NCBI RefSeq assembly: GCF_014930365.1
Contig: NZ_JABXWI010000010.1
Span: 186,001-250,000 of the forward strand
Origin: Streptomyces caniscabiei
Lineage (GTDB): Bacteria; Actinomycetota; Actinomycetes; Streptomycetales; Streptomycetaceae
Direction: 5' to 3'
DNA length: 64,000 nucleotides
Part shown: positions 1-8,476 of the stretch, in pieces
Position numbering within the stretch: the stretch's first letter is position 1
Layout: the number at the start of each line of letters is the position of its first letter
Position numbers and translations under genes: made by a program
Notes under the pieces: generated by a model
The model's database searches: none
What the model was told of the DNA's origin: nothing
Seen by the model: the letters and a program-made list of their open reading frames with translations, nothing else

Positions 1-812
1 GCCGGGCGCTCGGCCAGCAGTTCCAGGCCGCGCGCCTCGTTGCCCGTCAGGGCGCAGAACTCCACATGGTCCGCGTACGCGCCCCGCATGCTCTCCATCG
101 CCCGCACCAACCGGAAACCCCGCAGGTGGTGGGCCCGGGCCTCGTCCGGGCGCCCCAGGCGCAGCAGGGGCACCAGCGAGGACGCCAGCACGGTGTGCGG
201 CTCGTGGGCGCAGACGTACTCGCCCTCCAGGACCGGCGCCCACAGCTCCAGCGCCTCGGCGTCCTCGCGCCGCCGCGCCCGCCACCAGCCCTGCCCGTGC
301 AGCTCGCACGCGTGACAGTCGGCCATCGTGTCCCGGTCGGCGACCAGCCACGCCCCGTACGCCCGCTCCGCGCGCTCCAGGTCGCCGATGTGCGCGGCCA
401 CACTGAACTCGGCACTGCGCACGGCCCGTTCCGAGTGCCCGGCGAGCCGGTAGCGGTGCTCCATCTCGCCGAGCCACTTCTCGATGGAGGCCAGCGGGAT
501 GTGCGGTTGGTTGAGCATGCCGGCCGTCATCCACTTGAACACCCAGTGCAGGGAGTGGATCTCGTACTCGTCGAAGTCCTCCGGCCGTTCGTCCCACATG
601 CGCAGCAGACGCGCGAAGGGGACGAACATCTTCGCTTTCTCCGAGCTGTAGTTGTAGACCTTCAGCTGGTGCCCGAGCGCCTCGATCACGGCGAGCGGCA
701 CGTTCAGCTTCTCGGCCTCGGCGAGCAGCCGCTCCGCGCGCGCGTTGCGCGCCGGGCCCTCGGGCTGCTCGTAGTTCTCCGCCATGGCCCGGCGCAGCTC
801 GTCGAAGTCCAT
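1..812 (-). CDS. HSP90-partner protein, TPR-like (3' end off the window)
   Basis: The frame is open from an ATG at 812 down to base 1, so at least 270 residues are present and the C-terminus is missing. It begins MDFDELRRAMAENYEQPEGP and is an all-helical, Ala/Leu/Glu/Arg-rich protein with a TPR-like look (helical pairs with LERAERAYGAW, RAVRSAEFSVAAH). The start lies 8 nt after the stop of the HSP90-like gene, so the two are almost certainly one operon. TPR proteins are the classic HSP90 co-chaperones, which makes a client or co-chaperone role plausible, but that is inference from adjacency. No catalytic motif is visible. An unrelated family with an alpha-solenoid fold is equally possible. 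Confidence 0.6.
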   Translation of the reverse strand, partial: MDFDELRRAMAENYEQPEGPARNARAERLLAEAEKLNVPLAVIEALGHQLKVYNYSSEKAKMFVPFARLLRMWDERPEDFDEYEIHSLHWVFKWMTAGMLNQPHIPLASIEKWLGEMEHRYRLAGHSERAVRSAEFSVAAHIGDLERAERAYGAWLVADRDTMADCHACELHGQGWWRARRREDAEALELWAPVLEGEYVCAHEPHTVLASSLVPLLRLGRPDEARAHHLRGFRLVRAMESMRGAYADHVEFCALTGNEARGLELLAERP

Positions 813-820
813 GGCGTCCG

Positions 821-2674
821 TCACGTGCGGCCGTTCCCCTCGGTGTGCGTGGCCCACTCCAGCAGGCCGATGAAGGCGCGGTTCAGGAGCGCCGAGTCCG
901 CGGGCCTGAGCGGCCGCTGGGCCATCAGCAGCGCCTGCCCGTACAGGGACTCCGTGGCCGTGCCGATCAGCTCCCGGTCGGTCAGGGAACTGATCCGCCG
1001 GATCAGCGGGTTGAGGTGGTTGAGCACCAGCCGCGCGCGCGGGGCGCTGCCCCGCAGCGAACCGAGGATGCCCGCCCACAGGTCGTCGGCCTGCTCCTCC
1101 GCCTCCGCGCGGGCCTGCTCGTGCCGGGCGGACCGGTCGTCCAGGTGCAGCGCGGGCACCGACAGCGGATGGAAGGCCCGCAGCACCACGTCGCAGCCCA
1201 GGGGGTCGAGCCTCGCCCGCGCGGCCGACAGGAAGCCCGCCAGCGCCAGCTCGTCGTCCGGGTCCAGCACGTCCAGGTGCGCGGTCACCGTGTCGGCGTC
1301 CAGCTCGGCCACCACCGTCCCCGGACGCACCGACGGCAGCGCCTCGACCAGCTCGCTGTCGTACGTGTAACCGCCGTTGATCACCCCGACGCCCTGCGCG
1401 GACGCGATCGGCGCCACCTGCCGGTACTCCTCGACCGTCCGCGTGAAGTGCACCACCGGGTGCCGCTGCGCGAACTCCTCCAGGGACAGCCGTCCGTCGG
1501 TGGTCTCGAAGGGCAGCCACGGCAGCATCGTGCGCAGCATCTCCCGGTCGTGCCGCGCCAGCGACTTCACGCCCAGGTAATGCACGGACAGGAAGGCCGC
1601 CAGCCGCTCCGGATCACCCGCGGCGAGCCCCGTGAGCCAGCTCCGGATCCGCTCGCCGAGCGCCTCCCGCACGGCCGCCAGCGTCTCGTCCTCGTACAGC
1701 GACTCCCGCGACGCCGTGGGCCGCAGGCTGTCCGTGTCGAGGACGCAGCGCACGAAGAACGCCCAGTCGGGGAGCAGCTGTTCGGCCCGCTCGGTGAGCA
1801 GCATGCCCTTCAGATGCACCCGGTGGCTCGCCCGCTGCGCCGGGCTGACGGCGGTCGGCAGGACGTACGCGACGCCCCGGATCCCGGCCAGCGGCACGTC
1901 CAGCTCTATGGAGTCCAGCGGTGTGAACCCGAACAGGTCGTGACAGTGCCGGGCCAGCGCCACCCGCCGGCCGGCGGGGGAGGGGTACTGCCGGTCCCAG
2001 GGCGCCGGCAGCTCGGTGACCGCCTCCTCGCCCACCCGGACGTCGTACGGCAGCAGCGACCCGAAGTCCCGCGCCAGCGTCAGCACGCGCGCGGGGGAGA
2101 GCCATTCGGCCGCCCCGGGCCGCGCGACCAGATGCACGGTCGTGCCCGGCTCGGGGCGCGCCTCGTCGGGCAGCGTCCGCACCGTGTACGAGCCGTCGTC
2201 GGCAGCCGTCCACTCCACGGGCGCCGCGTCCGGCCGGCGGGCGCTGCGGCTGACCACCCGGATGCGCTCGGCGACCACGAAGCAGGCGAGCAGCCCGATG
2301 CCGAACTGGCCCAGGAAGTCCGAGCGGACCTCCTGGATGCCCCCGTCGTCGCGCTTGGAGCTGCGGCCGATCGTGGCGAGCAGATCGTGCACATCGGCCT
2401 CGGTGAGCCCGATGCCCGAGTCCTCCACCCGCAGCGTGCCGCCCTCGGCGAACAGCCGCACCCGGGCGGGCGCGTCGGGCTGCTCGGCGCGGCGCGCGGT
2501 GATCGCGTCCACCGCGTTCTGCAGCAGCTCGCGCAGATAGACCTTCGGACTGGAGTACAGGTGGTGCGAGAGCAGATCCACCAGGCCACGCAGATCGACC
2601 TGGAACGTGTGAGGCGACTGAGGTGCCTGCGGAGTCTGGGGTGCCTGGGATGACTGTGAGGTCATTGAATCCAT
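821..2674 (-). CDS. HSP90-family molecular chaperone (HtpG-like)
   Basis: 617 residues, near the 600-630 of bacterial HtpG. The N-terminal GHKL ATPase is clear: the N-box RELLQNAVDA (about residues 48-57), the G1 motif DSGIGLTEADV, and the G2 loop FLGQFGIGLLACFVV. The first 20 residues are a Gln/Pro/Ser-rich tail not usual in HtpG. The middle and C-terminal parts are divergent, as in the Streptomyces HSP90-family proteins that are distinct from canonical HtpG. It is an ATP-dependent cytosolic chaperone by family. It is transcribed divergently from recG and followed after 8 nt by a TPR-like gene. An internal ATG three codons in is an alternative start. Confidence 0.85.
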   Translation of the reverse strand: MDSMTSQSSQAPQTPQAPQSPHTFQVDLRGLVDLLSHHLYSSPKVYLRELLQNAVDAITARRAEQPDAPARVRLFAEGGTLRVEDSGIGLTEADVHDLLATIGRSSKRDDGGIQEVRSDFLGQFGIGLLACFVVAERIRVVSRSARRPDAAPVEWTAADDGSYTVRTLPDEARPEPGTTVHLVARPGAAEWLSPARVLTLARDFGSLLPYDVRVGEEAVTELPAPWDRQYPSPAGRRVALARHCHDLFGFTPLDSIELDVPLAGIRGVAYVLPTAVSPAQRASHRVHLKGMLLTERAEQLLPDWAFFVRCVLDTDSLRPTASRESLYEDETLAAVREALGERIRSWLTGLAAGDPERLAAFLSVHYLGVKSLARHDREMLRTMLPWLPFETTDGRLSLEEFAQRHPVVHFTRTVEEYRQVAPIASAQGVGVINGGYTYDSELVEALPSVRPGTVVAELDADTVTAHLDVLDPDDELALAGFLSAARARLDPLGCDVVLRAFHPLSVPALHLDDRSARHEQARAEAEEQADDLWAGILGSLRGSAPRARLVLNHLNPLIRRISSLTDRELIGTATESLYGQALLMAQRPLRPADSALLNRAFIGLLEWATHTEGNGRT

Positions 2675-2813
2675 CGTCGCAGCGCCGGTGGGGAGGGGAT
2701 TCTGGCGACGGCGGCGGGGTCGGGCGGTCCCGTCGGACGGTGACCGCGGACGGAGGAGGCAGGGCCCGACTGCTGGGCCCGGGAGTGCGTCATCCTAGGC
2801 GCGAACGACCCGC

Positions 2814-2842
2814 CTGACCAGCGGATTTCAAGGACGTATACG
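2814..2842 (+). promoter_or_regulatory. Candidate recG promoter
   Basis: A -35-like CTGACC at 2814-2819 and a -10-like TATACG at 2837-2842 are separated by 17 nt. Initiation would fall near 2849, so the recG transcript would have almost no leader, and the TTG at 2846 would be upstream of it. Judged by eye only. Confidence 0.35.
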
Positions 2843-2866
2843 GGATTGTCAGTGGCGTGGTGTGCA

Positions 2867-5080
2867 ATGGATCTCGTGCCCGCGCTCGAAGAACCACTCA
2901 AGAACACGCTCGGCGCCGCCACCGCGAAGGTGATGGCCGAGCACCTCGGCCTGCACACCGTCGGCGATCTGCTGCACCACTACCCCCGCAGATACGAGGA
3001 GCGCGGCCAGCTCACCCACCTCGCCGACCTGCCGATGGACGAGCACGTCACGGTGGTCGCCCAGGTCGCCGACGCCCGCCTGCACACCTTCGCCTCCGCC
3101 AAGGCACCCCGGGGCAAGGGCCAGCGCCTCGAAGTCACCATCACCGACGGCAGCGGCCGCCTCCAGCTCGTCTTCTTCGGCAACGGCGTGCACAAACCCC
3201 ACAAGGACCTCCTCCCCGGCACCCGCGCCCTCTTCGCCGGCAAGGTCTCCCTCTTCAACCGCCGCCTCCAACTGGCACACCCGGCCTACGAACTGCTGCG
3301 CGGCGAGGACGACACGGAGGCCGTGGACACCTGGGCCGGTGCCCTCATCCCGATCTACCCGGCCACCGCCAAGCTGGAGTCCTGGAAGATCGCCAAGGCG
3401 GTCCAGACGGTCCTGCCGAGCGCCCAGGAGGCCGTCGACCCCCTCCCGGACTCCCTGCGCGAGGGCCGGGGCCTGGCCACCCTCCCCGAAGCCCTGCTGA
3501 AGATCCACCGCCCGCACACCAAGGCCGACATCGAGTCCGCCCGCGACCGCCTCAAGTGGGACGAGGCCTTCGTCCTCCAGGTCGCGCTCGCCCGCCGCCG
3601 CCACGCCGACGCCCAACTCCCCGCCGTGGCCCGCCGCCCCGCCCCCGAAGGCCTCCTCACCGCCTTCGACGCCCGCCTCCCCTTCACCCTCACCGACGGC
3701 CAGCAGAAGGTCTCCCGCGAGATCTTCGACGACCTGGCCACCGAGCACCCGATGCACCGGCTGCTCCAGGGAGAAGTGGGCTCCGGCAAGACGATGGTGG
3801 CCCTGCGCGCCATGCTCGCCGTGGTCGACGCGGGCGGACAGGCGGCCATGCTCGCGCCCACCGAGGTGCTGGCCCAGCAGCATCACCGGTCGGTGACGGA
3901 GATGATGGGGGAGCTGGCCGAGGGCGGGATGCTGGGCGGCGCCGAGCACGCCACCAAGGTGGTGCTGCTCACCGGCTCGATGGGCGCCGCCGGCCGCCGG
4001 CAGGCACTGCTGGACCTGGTCACCGGCGAGGCCGGCATCGTCATCGGCACGCACGCGCTGATCGAGGACAAGGTCCAGTTCCACGACCTGGGCCTGGTCG
4101 TGGTGGACGAGCAGCACCGCTTCGGCGTGGAACAGCGCGACGCCCTGCGGGGCAAGGGCAAGCAGCCGCCGCACCTCCTCGTCATGACGGCCACCCCCAT
4201 CCCGCGCACGGTCGCCATGACCGTCTTCGGCGACCTGGAGACCTCGGTCCTGGACCAGCTCCCGGCGGGCCGTTCACCCATCGCCAGCCATGTGGTCCCG
4301 GCCGCCGACAAGCCCCACTTCCTCGCCCGCGCCTGGGAACGCGTCCGCGAGGAAGTGGCGAACGGCCACCAGGCGTACGTCGTCTGCCCGCGCATCGGCG
4401 ATGACATCGACGAGCCCGGCGACCCGAAGAAGGCCAGGAAGTCCCCGGAGGACGAGGCCGAGAAGCGCCCGCCCCTCGCCGTCCTCGACATCGCCGACCA
4501 ACTCGCCAAGGGTCCCCTTCAGGGCCTGAGGGTCGAGGTCCTGCACGGCAGGATGCACCCGGACGACAAGGACGCGGTCATGCGCCGCTTCGCCGCCGGC
4601 GAGACCCAGGTCCTGGTCGCCACCACGGTCATCGAGGTCGGTGTGAACGTCCCGAACGCCACCGCGATGGTGATCATGGATGCCGACCGCTTCGGCGTCT
4701 CCCAGCTCCACCAGCTGCGCGGCCGGGTGGGCCGGGGTTCCGCCGCCGGCCTGTGCCTCCTGGTCACCGAGATGCCCGAGGCGAGCCCCGCCCGCCAGCG
4801 CCTGGGCGCCGTCGCCTCCACCCTCGACGGCTTCGAACTCTCCCGCATCGACCTGGAACAGCGCCGCGAGGGCGATGTCCTCGGCCAGGCCCAGTCCGGC
4901 GCCCGCACCAGCCTGCGCATGCTCACCGTCATCGACGACGAGGAGATCATCGCGGAGGCGAGGGAGGAAGCGGCGGCGGTGGTCGCGGCCGACCCCGACC
5001 TGGAGCACCTCCCGGCGCTGCGGACCGCCCTGGACGCCCTGCTTGACGAGGAGAGGGAGCAGTACCTGGACAAGGGCTGA
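2867..5080 (+). CDS. recG: ATP-dependent DNA helicase RecG
   Basis: 737 residues from the ATG at 2867 (begins MDLVPALEEPL, the usual streptomycete N-terminus). In-frame TTG 2846 and GTG 2852 are alternatives; AAGGA at 2830-2834 would suit TTG 2846, but the candidate promoter argues for a later start. RecG reverses stalled forks and processes Holliday junctions. The N-terminal wedge/OB domain (about 1-250) is followed by a superfamily 2 helicase core: motif I GEVGSGKT (about residue 302), motif II VVVDEQHRFG (about 413), motif III TATPIPRT, and motifs V/VI ending QLRGRVGRGS. Between the two helicase lobes is a charged insert (GDPKKARKSPEDEAEKRPP) common in actinobacterial RecG. Confidence 0.95.
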   Translation: MDLVPALEEPLKNTLGAATAKVMAEHLGLHTVGDLLHHYPRRYEERGQLTHLADLPMDEHVTVVAQVADARLHTFASAKAPRGKGQRLEVTITDGSGRLQLVFFGNGVHKPHKDLLPGTRALFAGKVSLFNRRLQLAHPAYELLRGEDDTEAVDTWAGALIPIYPATAKLESWKIAKAVQTVLPSAQEAVDPLPDSLREGRGLATLPEALLKIHRPHTKADIESARDRLKWDEAFVLQVALARRRHADAQLPAVARRPAPEGLLTAFDARLPFTLTDGQQKVSREIFDDLATEHPMHRLLQGEVGSGKTMVALRAMLAVVDAGGQAAMLAPTEVLAQQHHRSVTEMMGELAEGGMLGGAEHATKVVLLTGSMGAAGRRQALLDLVTGEAGIVIGTHALIEDKVQFHDLGLVVVDEQHRFGVEQRDALRGKGKQPPHLLVMTATPIPRTVAMTVFGDLETSVLDQLPAGRSPIASHVVPAADKPHFLARAWERVREEVANGHQAYVVCPRIGDDIDEPGDPKKARKSPEDEAEKRPPLAVLDIADQLAKGPLQGLRVEVLHGRMHPDDKDAVMRRFAAGETQVLVATTVIEVGVNVPNATAMVIMDADRFGVSQLHQLRGRVGRGSAAGLCLLVTEMPEASPARQRLGAVASTLDGFELSRIDLEQRREGDVLGQAQSGARTSLRMLTVIDDEEIIAEAREEAAAVVAADPDLEHLPALRTALDALLDEEREQYLDKG

Positions 5081-5092
5081 GGGCAGCGAGCC

Positions 5093-5118
5093 CTTCAGGG
5101 GCGCGGGGAACTGCGCGA
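5093..5118 (+). repeat. Dispersed GC-rich repeat, copy 1
   Basis: This copy begins CTTCAGGGGCGCGGGGAACT and continues GCGCGA. The same core occurs at 9356-9406 (reverse orientation), 9471-9528 and, degenerate, inside smc at 15335-15375. It sits in the recG-rsmD gap and probably ends transcription or folds in mRNA; its function is unknown. Confidence 0.6.
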
Positions 5119-5217
5119 GTGACCACGACGCTCTCGCAGTCGCCCATGGCCCTCACCACCCCACTCCTCCGACTGCCAGACTGGACCTGTGACCACGCCC
5201 TCGAACAAGGACCCAAG

Positions 5218-5805
5218 ATGACCCGCGTGATCGCCGGCGCCGCCGGCGGACGCCGCCTCGCCGTCCCGCCGGGCAACGGCACCCGCCCCACCTCCGACCG
5301 CGCGCGCGAGGGCCTCTTCTCCACCTGGCAGTCCCTCCTCGGCGGCCCCCTGGACGGCGAACGCGTCCTCGACCTCTACGCCGGCTCCGGCGCCGTAGGC
5401 CTGGAGGCACTCTCCCGGGGCGCGGCCCACACCCTGCTGGTGGAGGCCGACGCCCGCGCCGCGAGAACGGTCCGGGACAACGTCAGAACGCTCGGCCTCC
5501 CCGGCGCCGAGGTGAGATCGGGCAAAGCCGAGCAGATCATCCAGGGACCGGCGCCGGACGAGCCGTACGACCTCGTCTTCCTGGACCCGCCGTACGCCGT
5601 CTCGGACGACGATCTTCGGGAGATCCTGCTCACACTCCGTACCGGGGGCTGGCTCGGCGACGAAGCCCTCGTCACCGTGGAGCGCAGCACCAGAGGCGGT
5701 GAATTCGCCTGGCCGACCGGTTTCGAAGCCATCAGGGCCCGTCGCTACGGCGAGGGAACGTTTTGGTACGGTCGCGCCGCCTCTACGTGCGAAGACGCAC
5801 GATGA
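5218..5805 (+). CDS. rsmD: 16S rRNA (guanine(966)-N2)-methyltransferase RsmD
   Basis: 195 residues from ATG 5218, with AAGGA at 5206-5210 as ribosome binding site. The protein starts MTRVIAGAAGGRRLAVPPG, the typical RsmD N-terminus. The SAM-binding motif DLYAGSGAVGLEALSRGA and the catalytic motif VFLDPPY (the N-methyltransferase DPPY type) are both present. It methylates G966 of 16S rRNA during 30S assembly. The pairing with coaD is conserved in many bacteria. Longer in-frame starts upstream run through the dispersed repeat and are unlikely. Confidence 0.93.
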   Translation: MTRVIAGAAGGRRLAVPPGNGTRPTSDRAREGLFSTWQSLLGGPLDGERVLDLYAGSGAVGLEALSRGAAHTLLVEADARAARTVRDNVRTLGLPGAEVRSGKAEQIIQGPAPDEPYDLVFLDPPYAVSDDDLREILLTLRTGGWLGDEALVTVERSTRGGEFAWPTGFEAIRARRYGEGTFWYGRAASTCEDAR

Positions 5806-5831
5806 CCGGACCGGAGAGCGAGGGATCCCAA

Positions 5832-6311
5832 GTGCGCCGTGCCGTCTGTCCCGGGTCGTTCGACCCCATCACCAACGGACATCTCGACATCATTGGCCGC
5901 GCCTCCAAGTTGTACGACGAGGTCTATGTCGCGGTGATGATCAACAAGTCCAAGAAGGGCCTCTTCGAGGTCGACGAGCGGATCGAGCTGATCCGCCGGG
6001 TCACCGCCGAGTACGCGAACGTACGGGTGGAGGCCTTCCACGGACTGCTCGTCGACTTCTGCAAGCAGCGCGAGATCCCGGCCATCGTCAAGGGCCTGCG
6101 CGCGGTCAGCGACTTCGACTACGAGCTGCAGATGGCCCAGATGAACATCGGCCTGTCGGGCGTGGAGACCCTCTTCGTCCCCACCAACCCCACCTACAGC
6201 TTCCTGTCGTCCTCCCTGGTCAAGGAGGTCGCGACCTGGGGCGGCGACGTCTCCCACCTGGTACCGCCGCTGGTCCTCGAAGCGCTGGCCGAGCGACTGA
6301 AGCGCGACTGA
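5832..6311 (+). CDS. coaD: Phosphopantetheine adenylyltransferase CoaD
   Basis: 159 residues from GTG 5832, preceded by a GAGGGA ribosome site. It catalyses the adenylyl transfer from ATP to 4'-phosphopantetheine, the penultimate step of CoA synthesis. The nucleotidyltransferase motif PGSFDPITNGHLDII is at the N-terminus, and PTNPTYSFLSSSLVKEVA, which lies near the C-terminal active-site helix, is intact. An upstream ATG at 5802 overlaps the rsmD stop (ATGA) and would add ten residues; family length and the better ribosome site favour 5832. It is probably translated from the rsmD transcript. Confidence 0.95.
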   Translation: MRRAVCPGSFDPITNGHLDIIGRASKLYDEVYVAVMINKSKKGLFEVDERIELIRRVTAEYANVRVEAFHGLLVDFCKQREIPAIVKGLRAVSDFDYELQMAQMNIGLSGVETLFVPTNPTYSFLSSSLVKEVATWGGDVSHLVPPLVLEALAERLKRD

Positions 6312-6388
6312 GCGGACGAACGTCCCCCGCTGGCCGTACAGTCGACCCGACCGTCTCCAACACAGCTGTAGAGAGTGGCGAGCACACG

Positions 6389-7483
6389 GTGGACCACACG
6401 GTGGACGTGCAGAAGAAGCTCGACGAGATCGTCTCGGTGGTCTCCGGCGCCCGATCCATGCCCATGTCGGCCTCGTGCGTGCTCAACCGCGCCGAACTGC
6501 TCTCCCTGCTCGACGAACTGCGCGCGGCCCTGCCCGACTCCCTCGCCCAGGCGCAGGAGCTGATCGGCGACCGCGACCACATGGTCGAGCGGGCCCGCCA
6601 GGAAGCCGAGCGGATCGTCGCGAACGCGCACGCCGAGCGCGGCTCCCTGATCTCCGACACCGAGGTCGCCCGCCGCTCCCAGAACGAGGCCGACCGCATC
6701 CTCGGCGAGGCCCGCCAGGAGGCCGAGGAGGTCCGCGCCGAGGCCGACGACTACGTCGACTCCAAGCTCGCCAACTTCGAGGTCGTCCTCACCAAGACCC
6801 TCGGCTCGGTCGGCCGCGGCCGCGAGAAGCTGCTCGGTACGGGCCCCGGCCTCGACGAGCAGGGCTACGCGGACGACGACGCCCCCGAGCGCAGCCACGA
6901 CCCCGAGACCCTGCGCCGCGACGCCGACGCCTACGTGGACGCCAAGCTCGGCGCCTTCGAGGCCGTCCTCGCCAAAACGCTGGAGGCCGTCGGCCGAGGC
7001 CGGCAGAAGCTCCACGGCCGGATCGCCACCGACGACCTCGGCGCCCTCGCCCTGAACGACGACGGCACCTCCCCGCAGCCCACCAGCGACGCCGACTACC
7101 TGGCCGGCCTCGCCGAACTCGCCGACAGCCCCGCCCAGCAGACCCCGTCCCTGCCGGGACAGCAGTCGTACGGGCAGCAGCAGGACTCCTACGCGGCGAC
7201 GGCGTACCAGCAGGACCCGTACGGCTACCAGCAGCAGTACGCCCAGCCCCAGCAGTCCGCCGACCCCTACGGCTACCAGCAGGCCGACCCGTACGCGGCC
7301 GGCTACCCGCAGCAGCCGTCGTACGAGCCGAACCAGGGGCACGTGGACCCGCAGGGACAGCAGGACCAGCAGGGGCACCAGGGGTACGCGCAGCCGCAGG
7401 CGAACACGCTCGACGAGACCAGCCTCTTCGACACCACCATGATCACGGCGGAGCAGTTGCGCCGCTACGAGCAGGGCCGCTGA
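6389..7483 (+). CDS. DivIVA/SepIVA-like coiled-coil cell-division protein
   Basis: 364 residues from GTG 6389. The N-terminal half is a long coiled coil rich in E/R/A with two copies of a segment: DDYVDSKLANFEVVLTKTLG (about 120-140) and DAYVDAKLGAFEAVLAKTLE (about 180-200). The C-terminal 120 residues are low-complexity Gln/Tyr/Pro (YQQDPYGYQQQYAQPQQ). It lies between coaD and the DUF177-rnc genes; in mycobacteria the DivIVA-domain protein SepIVA lies beside the DUF177-rnc pair, so a role in polar growth or septation is likely. The tail is probably disordered. Annotation as an ATP-synthase B-like protein, often seen, reflects only the coiled coil. Confidence 0.75.
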   Translation: MDHTVDVQKKLDEIVSVVSGARSMPMSASCVLNRAELLSLLDELRAALPDSLAQAQELIGDRDHMVERARQEAERIVANAHAERGSLISDTEVARRSQNEADRILGEARQEAEEVRAEADDYVDSKLANFEVVLTKTLGSVGRGREKLLGTGPGLDEQGYADDDAPERSHDPETLRRDADAYVDAKLGAFEAVLAKTLEAVGRGRQKLHGRIATDDLGALALNDDGTSPQPTSDADYLAGLAELADSPAQQTPSLPGQQSYGQQQDSYAATAYQQDPYGYQQQYAQPQQSADPYGYQQADPYAAGYPQQPSYEPNQGHVDPQGQQDQQGHQGYAQPQANTLDETSLFDTTMITAEQLRRYEQGR

Positions 7484-7490
7484 CAGCGGA

Positions 7491-7520
7491 TTGGGCCGAC
7501 AGCGAAAGGTCCAGTATCCT
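7491..7520 (+). promoter_or_regulatory. Candidate promoter of the DUF177-rpmF-rnc operon
   Basis: TTGGGC (7491-7496), an 18-nt spacer and TATCCT (7515-7520) lie about 115 nt upstream of the DUF177 start, just after the preceding stop codon. This matches a housekeeping sigma factor promoter reasonably well. Confidence 0.45.
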
Positions 7521-7636
7521 GGTTCTTCGGTCGCGCGTGCGTTCATGCTGTCCGCAACAGACGCCCGCGATCGAGCGCTGCCCGGAACACCAGGGGGCGG
7601 CGCCCTCCTGACGAGTTCCGAAGATCGAAAGCAGAA

Positions 7637-8281
7637 ATGGCTCTGAACGCCCGCCTCGACCACCGCAACCCCCTCGTGTTCGACACGCACGAGCTGGGCC
7701 GGCGGCCCGGTGCGCAGCAGCGCCTGACGCGCTCGGTCGACGCTCCCAAGGACCTCGGGATCAAGGGGGTCGTCGGAGTGCCGGAAGGTGCCCCGGTGGA
7801 GCTCGAACTCCGTCTGGAGTCGGTCATGGAAGGGGTGCTCGTCACAGGCACCGCCCGTGCCGACGCCAAGGGGGAGTGCGTAAGGTGTCTGGAGCCGGTC
7901 GAGCTGGAGCTCGAAGCGGACTTCCAGGAGATGTTCTCGTACCCCGACGCCGATGAGCGGGGCCGCGTGATCGCGGAACCCGACAGCGACGCCGAGGACG
8001 ACGAGGACAGGCTCTTGCTCGAGGACGGACTGTTCGACCTCGAACCCGTGCTGCGTGATGCGGTGGTGCTCGCACTGCCGATGCAGCCGGTGTGCCAGGA
8101 CGACTGCCCCGGCCTGTGCTCCGAGTGCGGAGCCCGGCTCGCGGACGACCCGGACCACCACCACGAAGCCGTCGACATCCGTTGGGCGGCACTGCAGGGA
8201 CTCGCCGGTTCACTCGAAGACGGCGAGAAGGACGAGATGAGCGGCGCCGAACCCGGTGTCGACGAGAAGCAGGAGAAGTAG
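7637..8281 (+). CDS. DUF177 (YceD) family protein
   Basis: 214 residues beginning MALNARLDHRNPLVFDTHELGRR. DUF177/YceD proteins are encoded next to rpmF across bacteria and are linked to 23S rRNA accumulation and 50S assembly. Family features seen are the motif GECVRCLEPVE (about 75-85) and the C-terminal CQDDCPGLCSECGARL, which together give a cysteine set that could bind zinc. The C-terminus is acidic. It is followed after 2 nt by rpmF, so the two are cotranscribed and probably translationally coupled. Confidence 0.88.
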   Translation: MALNARLDHRNPLVFDTHELGRRPGAQQRLTRSVDAPKDLGIKGVVGVPEGAPVELELRLESVMEGVLVTGTARADAKGECVRCLEPVELELEADFQEMFSYPDADERGRVIAEPDSDAEDDEDRLLLEDGLFDLEPVLRDAVVLALPMQPVCQDDCPGLCSECGARLADDPDHHHEAVDIRWAALQGLAGSLEDGEKDEMSGAEPGVDEKQEK

Positions 8282-8283
8282 CC

Positions 8284-8457
8284 GTGGCTGTTCCGAAGCG
8301 GAAGATGTCGCGCAGCAACACGCGCCACCGCCGGTCGCAGTGGAAGGCTGCGGTCCCCACCCTGGTTGCGTGCGAGCGCTGCCACGAGCCCAAGCTGCAG
8401 CACATCGCGTGCCCGTCTTGCGGCACCTACAACAAGCGCCAGGTCCTCGAGGTCTGA
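8284..8457 (+). CDS. rpmF: 50S ribosomal protein L32
   Basis: 57 residues from GTG 8284: MAVPKRKMSRSNTRHRRSQW is the standard L32 N-terminus. The four-cysteine zinc ribbon is intact (CERC then CPSC), so this is the zinc-binding (C+) form; streptomycetes often have further zinc-independent paralogues elsewhere. It is wedged between DUF177 and rnc. Confidence 0.95.
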   Translation: MAVPKRKMSRSNTRHRRSQWKAAVPTLVACERCHEPKLQHIACPSCGTYNKRQVLEV

Positions 8458-8476
8458 GCGGCTGGTGAGAGGCTCT

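Noticed and set aside
47..415. Minus-strand ORF of 122 codons
   Set aside because: Shadow of the partial TPR-like gene in another frame; Arg/Trp-rich composition.
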